A stretch of DNA of 41,867 nucleotides, taken from positions 1 to 41,867 of the forward strand of contig JAGQON010000028.1 in NCBI GenBank assembly GCA_020427395.1, read 5' to 3'. The notes beneath the pieces are model-generated. The model saw only the letters and a program-made list of their open reading frames with translations, was not told where the DNA came from and ran no database searches. The DNA comes from Phycisphaerales bacterium (GTDB lineage: Bacteria > Planctomycetota > Phycisphaerae > Phycisphaerales > UBA1924). The position numbers were made by a program, and so were the translations under genes. This document shows positions 17,450 through 24,704 of this stretch, in pieces. Every line of letters begins with the position of its first letter. Positions within the stretch are counted from its first letter, which is position 1.

Positions 17450-18088
17450 TCAGTACACGCCCTCGTCACCACCCGTGATCTGCTCGGTCTTGGTCTTGAT
17501 CAGTCCGAACCAGATGAGGTAGAAGATCGGCACACCGAAGCCGAGCACGATGAGCAGCACGAGCCCGATCATCTGCCCGATGCCGGCCGCAGCGTTCGAT
17601 GGATCCAGATTCGGAGCCATCGGGTTATCGGGGAACTCCTTGGCCCACTGCCCGTTGAGGTCTGCCTTGTGGAGCTGGTTCATGTACGACCAGACCACGA
17701 CCGGGATGCTTGTCACGCCGTAGAGCAGGTGCATCATGCGGGTCACCGGTCGATAGGACACGCACGCGATACCCGCGAAGAGCAGCAGCAGCGCGAGCAG
17801 AAAGCCGATGCCGCCGATGATGTAATCGGTGACCGACGGCACCATCCCGTAGGGAATCGGTTCGCCGTTGGTCATCGCCCCCTTGATGAATGAAGGGGAG
17901 AGCGGAAGCATCGCCATCCCAAGCCCGCCGCATACGAGCCCCAGCGACCCCCAAATGATCGAAATGATCCCGATGACCTTGGGCCACTTGGGACGCTGGA
18001 CGACATCGATCGCCTCCCACTGATCGACAGCCGTTCCTTCGGCATTCACATCGTGATCGTGTTCGAGCTCGTGTTCATGCTCACTCAT
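17450..18088 (-). CDS. small multi-pass membrane protein with His/Glu-rich N-terminus, unknown function
   Basis: A 212-residue protein. Start ATG 18088 is chosen because AGGGGGT lies about six bases upstream; another ATG at 18094 is too close to that site. The first 18 residues are MSEHEHELEHDHDVNAEG, a His/acidic stretch that could bind metal. Four likely membrane helices follow at about residues 36-62, 88-112, 117-136 and 168-196. The family was not recognised. It lies 47 bases after pheS on the same strand, so it may be read from the pheS promoter, but the pairing says little about its role. Confidence 0.75.
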   Translation of the reverse strand: MSEHEHELEHDHDVNAEGTAVDQWEAIDVVQRPKWPKVIGIISIIWGSLGLVCGGLGMAMLPLSPSFIKGAMTNGEPIPYGMVPSVTDYIIGGIGFLLALLLLFAGIACVSYRPVTRMMHLLYGVTSIPVVVWSYMNQLHKADLNGQWAKEFPDNPMAPNLDPSNAAAGIGQMIGLVLLIVLGFGVPIFYLIWFGLIKTKTEQITGGDEGVY

Positions 18089-18135
18089 TGTCATACCCCC
18101 TGCGTAGGTGTGTATTTGGAGTATACCAGAGGTGA

Positions 18136-19176
18136 TTACACCCGCTGCAGGAAGCGGATGTCATTCTCGAAGAGCATGCGGATATCGGGGATGCCGTACT
18201 TACCCATCGCGATCCGCTCGATGCCGAATCCGAAAGCGAAGCCGGTGTACACCTCGGGGTCGATGCCGCACGCGGCCAGAACATTGGGATCGACCATGCC
18301 GCACCCGCCCAGCTCGATCCAGCTGGGGTCGGTGCCCGGCTTGAGGGCGATCATCATGTCGAACTCGGCGCTGGGCTCGGTGAACGGGAAGAAGCTGGGG
18401 CGCAGGCGGACATCCGCGTCTTCGCCGAAGTACGCTCGGGCGAACTGGAGGAGCGTGCTCATCAGATCGCTCATGGAAACACCCTTGTCGATGTAGAGAC
18501 CCTCGATCTGGTGGAACATGAACGAGTGCGTTGCGTCGACGGTGTCGGGGCGATACACCCGACCGGGCGAAACGATCTTGATGGGCGGCCCCCACCCCTT
18601 GGCGACCGCGTCCTCCATCGTTCGGATCTGCACCGTCGAGGTCTGGCTGCGGAGCATGCGGGGTGTAGACACCTCGTTGGGGTTGTCGACATAGAAGTTG
18701 TCGATCGGGTCGCGTGCGGGATGGGCGTCGGGGATATTGAGCTTGGCGAAGTTGTGCTCATCGTCCTCCAACTCGGGGCCCTGTGCGACCACGAAGCCCA
18801 ATCGGGCGAAGATCTCGACAAGTTCGCCGCGGACCCGGGTGATGATGTGCTCTTTGCCGATGCTGCGTGTATCGATGAGGCCGGGCTCGGTGAGATCGAA
18901 TGCCGGCCCGCTGGCTCTGCCTGTGCCGGTGCCCAGCGATCCCTGCTTGGCCTTGAAGCCGTTCTCGAGGGCGTTCTTGACCTCGTTGAGGCGCTTGCCG
19001 ACGGCCGCCTTCTGGTCGCCCGGCACATCCTTCATCAATGGCATGACCGAGCGAATCCGCCCCTTGGTGCCGATGTACTCGATGCGCCACGCCTCAAGGG
19101 CGTCGGCATCGGTGACTTGCTCAAGAGCGCTCAGAGCGCTCGTTTCGATCTCGTTGAGTGCGTCAAGCATCGTCAT
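18136..19176 (-). CDS. pheS: phenylalanine--tRNA ligase alpha subunit
   Basis: A 346-residue class II aminoacyl-tRNA synthetase subunit that charges tRNA-Phe as an alpha2-beta2 enzyme. HPARDPIDNFYVD, motif 2 GRVYRPDTVDATHSFMFHQIEGL (shown here in part) and motif 3 GFGIERIAM are clear. The N-terminal coiled-coil arm (DALNEIETSALSAL) binds tRNA. ATG 19176 gives a normal length; a longer frame upstream runs through the rplQ terminator. No pheT follows: the next gene is a membrane protein, so the beta subunit must be elsewhere in the genome. Confidence 0.95.
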   Translation of the reverse strand: MTMLDALNEIETSALSALEQVTDADALEAWRIEYIGTKGRIRSVMPLMKDVPGDQKAAVGKRLNEVKNALENGFKAKQGSLGTGTGRASGPAFDLTEPGLIDTRSIGKEHIITRVRGELVEIFARLGFVVAQGPELEDDEHNFAKLNIPDAHPARDPIDNFYVDNPNEVSTPRMLRSQTSTVQIRTMEDAVAKGWGPPIKIVSPGRVYRPDTVDATHSFMFHQIEGLYIDKGVSMSDLMSTLLQFARAYFGEDADVRLRPSFFPFTEPSAEFDMMIALKPGTDPSWIELGGCGMVDPNVLAACGIDPEVYTGFAFGFGIERIAMGKYGIPDIRMLFENDIRFLQRV

Positions 19177-19224
19177 GGTCGATCGTAGTCCCCGTGCATC
19201 GTGATCAGAATCGATCCAGCCCAA

Positions 19225-19250
19225 GAAAAACCCCGCTCGGATGAGCGGGG
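19225..19250 (-). terminator. rho-independent terminator after rplQ
   Basis: The minus strand reads CCCCGCTC-atcc-GAGCGGGG followed by TTTTTC, a perfect 8-bp stem. It lies 24 bases after the rplQ stop and ends the ribosomal cluster before pheS. Confidence 0.9.
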
Positions 19251-19274
19251 TGGGTGTTTGGTTGAGTCTGAGGA

Positions 19275-19964
19275 TCACTCCTCGCTCTTGGTCTCTTCGC
19301 CGCTGTTGTCCGCGGCGGGTGCTTCCTCGGCGACCGCGGCGGGCGCCTCGGACTGAGCGAAGTCCTTGCGGAGCTTGGCAGCGAACGCGGTCCGCTTGTC
19401 CGCCTGGCGGCGACGACCCGAGGGGTGACCACCGATCTCGGGGCCTTCCTCGTTGCCGACGAACTGGATCACGCACAGCTCGGCCGCGTCGCCCAGGCGG
19501 TGACGCCCGAGCTTGACGATGCGGGTATAGCCACCGGCGCGGTCCTCGAAGCGGGGCGCGACATTCTCGAAGATGTGGCGCACGAGCTTGGGGGCCTTGC
19601 GGAGCTCGCCATAGCGGTTCCGCTCGATCTCCTCGACATCAGGGATATCGAAGAACCCCTCGACGAAATCGCGCTGCTCTTCGACGGCCTCGCGTTCCTC
19701 GTCGGTCGCGTTCTTAGCGATGTACGACCAGGCGAACGCGTTGCGATCGCGGCCAAGCATCGAGACCACCTGACGGCGAGCGTGCAGGTCGCCACGCTTG
19801 GCCTTGGTCACGATCTTCTCGACGAATGGCTGCAGGGCCTTGGCCTTAGGCACGGTCGTCGTAATCTGACCGTGCTCGAACAGACTGGCCGCCATGTTGC
19901 GCAGCATCGCCTGACGATGTGCGACGGTTCTTCCCAACTTAAAGCCGGCTTTCCGATGACGCAT
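19275..19964 (-). CDS. rplQ: large-subunit ribosomal protein L17, enlarged
   Basis: The protein begins MRHRKAGFKLGRTVAHRQAM, and the core RAGGYTRIVKLG near residue 145 identifies L17. It is 229 residues long against about 120-130 usually. Roughly 45-50 extra residues (about 74-125, rich in Glu and Asp) are inserted before the conserved FENVAPRFEDRAGGYTR segment. An acidic Ala/Glu-rich tail of about 50 residues follows the core. L17 sits near the peptide exit tunnel, so the additions may be surface-exposed there (inference). It is the last gene of the cluster, after rpoA, with two hairpins in between. Confidence 0.95.
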   Translation of the reverse strand: MRHRKAGFKLGRTVAHRQAMLRNMAASLFEHGQITTTVPKAKALQPFVEKIVTKAKRGDLHARRQVVSMLGRDRNAFAWSYIAKNATDEEREAVEEQRDFVEGFFDIPDVEEIERNRYGELRKAPKLVRHIFENVAPRFEDRAGGYTRIVKLGRHRLGDAAELCVIQFVGNEEGPEIGGHPSGRRRQADKRTAFAAKLRKDFAQSEAPAAVAEEAPAADNSGEETKSEE

Positions 19965-19984
19965 GGCTTTATCCCTTCGCTTCT

Positions 19985-20029
19985 GACGCGCTCACCGCGT
20001 CGTTTATCCCAATCGGGCGAACCCGCCCG
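19985..20029 (-). other. two hairpins in the rpoA-rplQ spacer
   Basis: GACGCG-N5-CGCGTC (19985-20001) and CGGGCG-N4-CGCCCG (20014-20029) are both perfect 6-bp stems, with no T run. They may be RNA-processing or translation-control structures. The first resembles the hairpin upstream of rpoA. Confidence 0.5.
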
Positions 20030-20040
20030 CGTTGCTTCGT

Positions 20041-21048
20041 TCAGTTTACACCCGCGGCGTTATAGCCCTCGGGCAGTTCCAATCCAAGGTCGAGCTCGAT
20101 GTCCTGAAGCTTTCGCTTCACCTCTCGCAGCGAGGTACGACCGAACGAGCGGAGCTTGAGCAGCTCCTGCTCGGTCTTGGTGACCAGCTGCGCCACGGTG
20201 TCGATCCGTGCCGACTCGAGGCAGTTGCTCGCACGCACCGAGAGATCGAGCTGCTCGATGGGCATGTTGAGCTTGCGGATGAGTTCCTCGTCGACGCCGG
20301 CTGCTGCCGCCGCGTTTTCAGAGACTCGCTCCTCACCGATGTCGAAGTACTGGACAAACGGGTTGAGGTGCTTGCGCATGATCTTGGCGGCCTCGACCAT
20401 CGCCATCTCGGGCGTGGTCGTACCGTCGGTCCAGATCTCCATCGTCAGCTTGTCGTAGTTGGTCTTCATACCCACGCGGGTGTCTTCGACCGAGTAGCGT
20501 ACGCGTTGCACGGGCGAGTAGATCGCGTCGACAGGGATCACGCCGATCTCCTGCTCGTCGTTGCGACCGTACTGCTCGGATGCGGGGACATAGCCGCGCC
20601 CCTTGCCGACATGGATCTCCATCTCGAACGGGATCTCCTCGGTCAGCGTGGCGATGACCAGGTCCTTGTTCATGATGGTGATGTTGGTGTCCGCCTCGAT
20701 GAGGTCCGCGGTCACCTCGCCGGGGCCCTGGGCCGCCAGCTTCATCACGCGGGGCTCATCGCCCTCAAGCTTGACGATGAGGTTCTTGATGTTCAGGACG
20801 ATGTCGGTGGTGTCTTCCAGCACGCCGGGCATGCTGGTGAACTCGTGCTCAACGCCCTTGATCTTGATCGCGGTGACCGATGCGCCCTCGAGCGACGAAA
20901 GCAGGATGCGACGCAGCGAGTTGCCAACGGTCGTGCCCATGCCGCGCTCAAACGGCTCGACGGTAAAACGGCCGAAGGTATCCGCGCTGAACTTGGGGTC
21001 AGCGACGACCTTCGAAGGAAGTTCCAATCCACGCCAGCGTACACGCAT
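20041..21048 (-). CDS. rpoA: RNA polymerase alpha subunit
   Basis: Start ATG 21048 is chosen because the protein then begins MRVRWRGLELPSKV, as I recall for planctomycete alpha subunits, with GAGGAG nine bases upstream. This gives 335 residues, near the family norm. In-frame starts at 21081 (ATG) and 21084 (TTG) would add 11-12 residues. The N-terminal assembly domain shows FERGMGTTVGNSLRRILLSS. The C-terminal DNA/activator-binding domain shows LSVRASNCLESARI and LLKLRSFGRTSLREVK. It lies after a terminator-like hairpin that follows rpsK, so it may depend on read-through or its own promoter. rpsD, usually just upstream, is missing. Confidence 0.96.
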   Translation of the reverse strand: MRVRWRGLELPSKVVADPKFSADTFGRFTVEPFERGMGTTVGNSLRRILLSSLEGASVTAIKIKGVEHEFTSMPGVLEDTTDIVLNIKNLIVKLEGDEPRVMKLAAQGPGEVTADLIEADTNITIMNKDLVIATLTEEIPFEMEIHVGKGRGYVPASEQYGRNDEQEIGVIPVDAIYSPVQRVRYSVEDTRVGMKTNYDKLTMEIWTDGTTTPEMAMVEAAKIMRKHLNPFVQYFDIGEERVSENAAAAAGVDEELIRKLNMPIEQLDLSVRASNCLESARIDTVAQLVTKTEQELLKLRSFGRTSLREVKRKLQDIELDLGLELPEGYNAAGVN

Positions 21049-21116
21049 GTCGTTGATCTCCTCAGCAAGTGGTGGTTTCATCAAACCGGTGCAACGCCCG
21101 ATCTCGGCTCACAGGT

Positions 21117-21141
21117 GCGACGCGCTTGCTGACCGCGTCGC
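21117..21141 (-). other. hairpin in the rpoA leader
   Basis: A perfect 8-bp inverted repeat GCGACGCG/CGCGTCGC with a 9-base loop, between the rpsK terminator and rpoA. Its core GACGCG...CGCGTC recurs downstream of rpoA at 19985-20001. Confidence 0.5.
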
Positions 21142-21164
21142 CCTTTCTTCCCATGCCGGGCACG

Positions 21165-21197
21165 AAAAACACCCATGCGTCTTTCAACGCGTGGGTG
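21165..21197 (-). terminator. rho-independent terminator after rpsK
   Basis: The minus strand reads CACCCACGCGT, a 6-base loop and ACGCATGGGTG with 10 of 11 pairs, then TTTTTC. It starts 13 bases after the rpsK stop. It could be a full terminator or an attenuator for rpoA. Confidence 0.8.
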
Positions 21198-21209
21198 CGA
21201 GTGTTCATA

Positions 21210-21587
21210 TCAGACGCGACGCTTCTTGGGCGGGCGGCAGCCGTTGTGAGGAACCGGGGTGTGGTCCTCGATGGCCGTCACGCGAAGCCCGGTCGAGGCG
21301 AGCCCCGAGACGGCGTTCTCACGACCGGCGCCGGCGCCGGTAATCTTGACCTCGATCTCGTTCATCCCCATCTTGCGGACCTTCTGGCCGCACTGCTCAC
21401 CGGCACGGGTCGCGGCGAAGGGGGTCGACTTGCGAGCGCCCTTGAAGCCGATGGTGCCGGCCGAGTCCCAGGCGAGGGTTTCGCCGTTGGTGTCGGTGAC
21501 GGTGATGATGGTGTTGTTGTGGGTCGCCTTGATATGCGCGACGCCGCGAACAACACCCTTGCGAACTTTCTTTGCCTTCTTCGCCAT
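21210..21587 (-). CDS. rpsK: small-subunit ribosomal protein S11
   Basis: A 125-residue protein with THNNTIITVTDTNG, GARKSTPFAA and the ending DHTPVPHNGCRPPKKRRV, all diagnostic of S11, which lies on the 30S platform near the mRNA exit. ATG 21587 has AGGAG nine bases upstream. It is followed closely by a terminator hairpin. In most bacteria rpsD would come next. Confidence 0.97.
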   Translation of the reverse strand: MAKKAKKVRKGVVRGVAHIKATHNNTIITVTDTNGETLAWDSAGTIGFKGARKSTPFAATRAGEQCGQKVRKMGMNEIEVKITGAGAGRENAVSGLASTGLRVTAIEDHTPVPHNGCRPPKKRRV

Positions 21588-21675
21588 TGAATCTCGCTCC
21601 TGACGGCTCCACTTCCCTTCGCTCCCTTGGCGGCGGGCTGGAACCTTGCGATTGATGGTTCATTGAGTTGTCGTG

Positions 21676-21699
21676 ATTGGTTGGACCGTTCCAACCAAT
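21676..21699 (-). other. perfect 10-bp hairpin in the rpsM-rpsK spacer
   Basis: ATTGGTTGGA-ccgt-TCCAACCAAT, a perfect stem with a 4-base loop and no T run. It sits in a 134-base spacer, which is long for adjacent ribosomal genes, so a role in processing or translational control is possible. Confidence 0.55.
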
Positions 21700-21721
21700 G
21701 ACGGGCATCAGCCCAGGGTCT

Positions 21722-22099
21722 TTAGCCCTTGACGCCCTTCTTGCCGGCCACGGTCTTCTTGCGGCCCTTGCGGGTGCGGGCGTTGCAACGCGTCCGCTGG
21801 CCGCGGGTCGGCAGACCGGAGCGGTGACGGTCACCACGGTACGAGCGGATCTCACGCAGACGCGCGATGTTCTGCTGCACCTGACGACGGAGCGCACCCT
21901 CGACGAGGAAGCCGTTGTCGATGATGGTGTTCAGGTGCGAAACATCGGTTTCCGAGAGCTCGTTGGCACGAGTGTCGGGGTTGATGTTCGCTTCAGCAAG
22001 AATATCGGCTGCGTACTTGGGACCCACGCCGTGGATGTACTGCAGCGCGTAGTAGATCTTCTTGCGATCGGGGATGTCAACACCTGCGATACGGGGCAC
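21722..22099 (-). CDS. rpsM: small-subunit ribosomal protein S13
   Basis: A 125-residue protein starting MPRIAGVDIPDRKKIYYALQYIHG (shown in part), with SYRGDRHRSGLPTRGQRT and the Lys-rich end typical of S13, a head protein contacting the 50S subunit and P-site tRNA. The start codon is GTG 22099 with AGGAG seven bases upstream. It is preceded by rpmJ in the usual order. Confidence 0.97.
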   Translation of the reverse strand: MPRIAGVDIPDRKKIYYALQYIHGVGPKYAADILAEANINPDTRANELSETDVSHLNTIIDNGFLVEGALRRQVQQNIARLREIRSYRGDRHRSGLPTRGQRTRCNARTRKGRKKTVAGKKGVKG

Positions 22100-22114
22100 T
22101 GTTTGCTCCTGTCA

Positions 22115-22152
22115 CCGGCTCACGCCGGAAATATGCTGCGTGCAAGGCACGC
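22115..22152 (-). other. two hairpins in the rpmJ-rpsM spacer
   Basis: CCGGC-tcac-GCCGG (22115-22128) and GCGTGC-aag-GCACGC (22138-22152), both perfect and without T runs. Confidence 0.45.
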
Positions 22153-22182
22153 GTATCTGATTTCTTGTATCCCGTGAAGCGA

Positions 22183-22299
22183 TCAGCCCTGACGCTGCTT
22201 GAAACGGGGATTCTTCTTGTTGATGACGAAGACCTTGCCCTTGCGGCGCACGATCTGGCAGTCCTTGGACCGACGCTTGACACTCGACTGAACCTTCAT
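22183..22299 (-). CDS. rpmJ: large-subunit ribosomal protein L36, zinc-ligand-poor form
   Basis: A 38-residue protein running from ATG 22299 to TGA 22183. It begins [20 protein letters not shown] and ends NPRFKQRQG, which identifies L36. The usual zinc ribbon uses three Cys and one His. Here the first Cys is Ser11, the second is kept (Cys14), the third is Asn in VFVIN and the His is Phe in PRFKQ. It is therefore a C-minus form that should not bind zinc. It is the first gene after secY and has its own candidate promoter upstream; infA and map, often between secY and rpmJ, are absent. Confidence 0.95.
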   Translation of the reverse strand: MKVQSSVKRRSKDCQIVRRKGKVFVINKKNPRFKQRQG

Positions 22300-22331
22300 G
22301 ACTGACTCCTGTCACTCTTCTTCTATCACAA

Positions 22332-22345
22332 GCCGGTTGCCCGGC
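22332..22345 (-). other. hairpin in the rpmJ leader
   Basis: GCCGG-N4-CCGGC, a perfect 5-bp stem in the untranslated leader between the candidate promoter and rpmJ. Confidence 0.35.
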
Positions 22346-22394
22346 GGTCCATTCTGCTCGAACTCAGCGATCCCGGGGGGAAAGCTGGGCCAAG

Positions 22395-22425
22395 ACTATA
22401 GGCCCGCAACCGAATATTTCTTCAA
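22395..22425 (-). promoter_or_regulatory. candidate promoter for rpmJ-rpsM-rpsK
   Basis: On the minus strand TTGAAG (22425-22420), 19 bases and TATAGT (22400-22395) resemble a sigma-70 promoter with slightly wide spacing. The leader to rpmJ would be about 90 bases. It lies in the 197-base gap after secY, where an alpha-operon promoter is expected. Confidence 0.5.
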
Positions 22426-22496
22426 CTTCCGCCCGTCAAAGTGTGCCGGGCTTGAAAAATTCATCAGAATCGAGCCCAAACGGCACCCGAATCATA

Positions 22497-23867
22497 TCAG
22501 TTGTCGTTGGCCCCGCCCAGGAAGCCCTCGTAGTTCCGCATCAGCAGCGATGCCTCGACCCGCTGGAGGAAGTCCAGCGCCACGGACACCACGATCAGCA
22601 ACCCGGTGCCGCCGAGGAACTGCGAGACCGCGAAATCGATCCCCAGCTCGGAGCTGGCGACCATCGGGAGCACCGCGATGACCGACAGGAAGGCCGCACC
22701 CACATAGGTAATGCGTTCCATCACCGCCTCGAGGTACTCGGCCGTTCTTGGGCCGGGTCTGAGCCCCGGAATGAACGACCCGTGGTCGCGTAGCTGCTTG
22801 CTCATTTCTTCCGGGTTGAACTGGACCGTGATCCAGAAGTAGCTGAAGAAGTAGACCATGATGACATAGAGAACCATGTAGGGGAACATGCCGTGCTGGA
22901 AGTTCGAGCTCAGCCACTGGAGAATATCGAAGTACCAGCCCTCGTTGTTGCCGGTCGTCTGAGCCAGCTCGGTGAGGTAACTGAACGCGACGGAGGGGAA
23001 GATCATCAGCGAGCTCGCGAAGATGATCGGCATCACGCCGCCGTGATTCACACGCAGGGGGAGGTAGCTCTTCTGCCCGCCGAAGACGCGCCGACCACGA
23101 GAGTGCTTGGCCTGCTGGACCGGGATTCGACGCTGCGCCACGGTAAGCAGCACGGAGCCCGCGACGACCATGATGAAGAGCGCGACAAGGACGATCAGTC
23201 CCATCCAGCCCATCTTGGTCGAGTCCTTGGGGTCGAAACCGTTGTAAAGGCTGATCATCGCCCCGGGCATACCGGTCAGGATGCCCGCCATGATAATCAA
23301 TGAGACACCGTTACCGATGCCGAATCGGTCAATCTGCTCGCCCAGCCACATCAGGAAGATCGTGCCTGCGGTGAGCGCGACGACGGCCATCACCCACCAG
23401 AGTGGGTTGGTCGCCCAGGTTGAATAAACCAGCCCGGATTTGGTGATGAACGAGAGCCATCCGACAGCCTGGACCACACAGAGCCCCACCGTCGCGTATC
23501 GGGTCCACTCCTGAATCTTGGCGTAGCCCGTGGGTCCCTCATCCTTGAGCTTCTTAAGCTGCGGCGAGACCGATTGGAAGAGCTGGAAGATGATCGATGC
23601 CGTGATATAGGGCATGATGCCGAGGCCGAAGATCGTCGATTGTCCGAACGAGCCGCCGGAGAAGATCGCGACATACTGCATCACCTTGCCCGCGGCACCG
23701 CCGGCGGCGGCCTGGGCTTCGAAGTAGCTTGTCAGCGCGCTCTGGTCGACACCGGGAACCGGAATCCAGAACCCGATTCGGTACACCGCGAGCATCGCGA
23801 TAGTGAACAGGATCTTGTTTCGCAGCTCATCAATCTTGAAAACATTGATGATGGTCTTGATCAGCAT
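22497..23867 (-). CDS. secY: protein translocase channel subunit SecY
   Basis: A 456-residue integral membrane protein with about ten helices. It starts MLIKTIINVFKIDELRNKIL, with the plug region PVPGVD, GIMPYITASIIFQL, the loop IPVQQAKHSRGR and VNHGGVMPIIFASSL, all SecY hallmarks. It forms the channel through which the many signal-bearing proteins of this window are exported. GGTGGAG lies about 12 bases before ATG 23867. A very stable hairpin with a T run separates it from rplO, so expression may be attenuated or independent of the spc genes. adk and map do not follow it. Confidence 0.97.
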   Translation of the reverse strand: MLIKTIINVFKIDELRNKILFTIAMLAVYRIGFWIPVPGVDQSALTSYFEAQAAAGGAAGKVMQYVAIFSGGSFGQSTIFGLGIMPYITASIIFQLFQSVSPQLKKLKDEGPTGYAKIQEWTRYATVGLCVVQAVGWLSFITKSGLVYSTWATNPLWWVMAVVALTAGTIFLMWLGEQIDRFGIGNGVSLIIMAGILTGMPGAMISLYNGFDPKDSTKMGWMGLIVLVALFIMVVAGSVLLTVAQRRIPVQQAKHSRGRRVFGGQKSYLPLRVNHGGVMPIIFASSLMIFPSVAFSYLTELAQTTGNNEGWYFDILQWLSSNFQHGMFPYMVLYVIMVYFFSYFWITVQFNPEEMSKQLRDHGSFIPGLRPGPRTAEYLEAVMERITYVGAAFLSVIAVLPMVASSELGIDFAVSQFLGGTGLLIVVSVALDFLQRVEASLLMRNYEGFLGGANDN

Positions 23868-23933
23868 GCTGTCAATACTCCACCTGGTCCTGCGTCCACC
23901 CGTGCCGGGTCGGCGTCGAATCGTCGATCATGG

Positions 23934-24003
23934 AAAAACGCCGTGACCGATATCTCGTGGGGGATCGTAGCGGCCCCGCCTGCGAGCGATCGGTCACGGC
24001 GTT
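23934..24003 (-). terminator. long-stem terminator or attenuator between rplO and secY
   Basis: A perfect 15-bp stem, AACGCCGTGACCGAT (plus-strand 23937-23951) with its complement (23989-24003), encloses a 37-base loop that can itself fold (GGGG/CCCC and CTCG/CGAG). On the minus strand it ends in TTTTTCC. It starts 53 bases after the rplO stop. Confidence 0.75.
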
Positions 24004-24056
24004 GGGAATCACAACACATTCTCACTCATGCGGGCCGCGTATGACCCGGTTCGCGA

Positions 24057-24668
24057 TCAGTTCTTCTTGAGGACCTCGCCGCGAGCAAAAGCTTCTGCAC
24101 GCTTGCGATGCCATTCCTGGTTTTTCAGCTTCTTGGTGAGGTTCTTGGGCGTGCGATCGTCCGAATCGCGATCGATCCCACGCACCTTGTCGCGGCGGGT
24201 ACCGGTCTCGGTGACGCTACCGCCCGCGTCGGTGATCAGCTTGCGTGCCGAGTCGGTGACGCGATTGGCGGTGACATTGAGCTTGACACCAAGCTTCTCA
24301 TCACCCTCGCCAAGACCACCCAGGATCTTGAGATCGCGCGAACCATCTCGCACGAGACCCGCCTTGATGAGGGTCTCCTGATTGACTTCGCCGCCGTTCT
24401 TGAAATCGCTGTGCCCGGCGATAGCGCCGAGGTTGACGATCCAGAACTCGGTCTTGAACTTCGCGTTCGAGAAGCCGAACTTGGGCATGCGACGGAAGAA
24501 CGGCATCTGGCCGCCTTCAAACTGGTAGAGCTTGGAATGCCCGCGACGCGCACCGGCACCCTTCTGGCCGCGACCAGCGGTCTTGCCATTGCCAGAGCCG
24601 ACGCCTCGGCCGACGCGCTTGCGCTTCTTGTATTTGCCCGCCATCGCGGTAACTTCGTGAATCATCAT
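24057..24668 (-). CDS. rplO: large-subunit ribosomal protein L15, C-terminally extended
   Basis: The protein begins MMIHEVTAMAGKYKKRKRVG, then RGVGSGNGKTAGRGQKGAG, the glycine-rich N-terminus of L15. The globular part has FEGGQMPFFRRMPKFGF. It has 203 residues against about 145 usually; roughly 55 charged residues after TDAGGSVTETG form a basic tail ending EVLKKN. ATG 24668 has GGGAG nine bases upstream; a second ATG follows directly. It lies immediately after rpsE, with no rpmD (L30) between them. Confidence 0.96.
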   Translation of the reverse strand: MMIHEVTAMAGKYKKRKRVGRGVGSGNGKTAGRGQKGAGARRGHSKLYQFEGGQMPFFRRMPKFGFSNAKFKTEFWIVNLGAIAGHSDFKNGGEVNQETLIKAGLVRDGSRDLKILGGLGEGDEKLGVKLNVTANRVTDSARKLITDAGGSVTETGTRRDKVRGIDRDSDDRTPKNLTKKLKNQEWHRKRAEAFARGEVLKKN

Positions 24669-24704
24669 GACCGGTGACTCCCGGAAAGGTGTGCTTGTTG
24701 CTGA

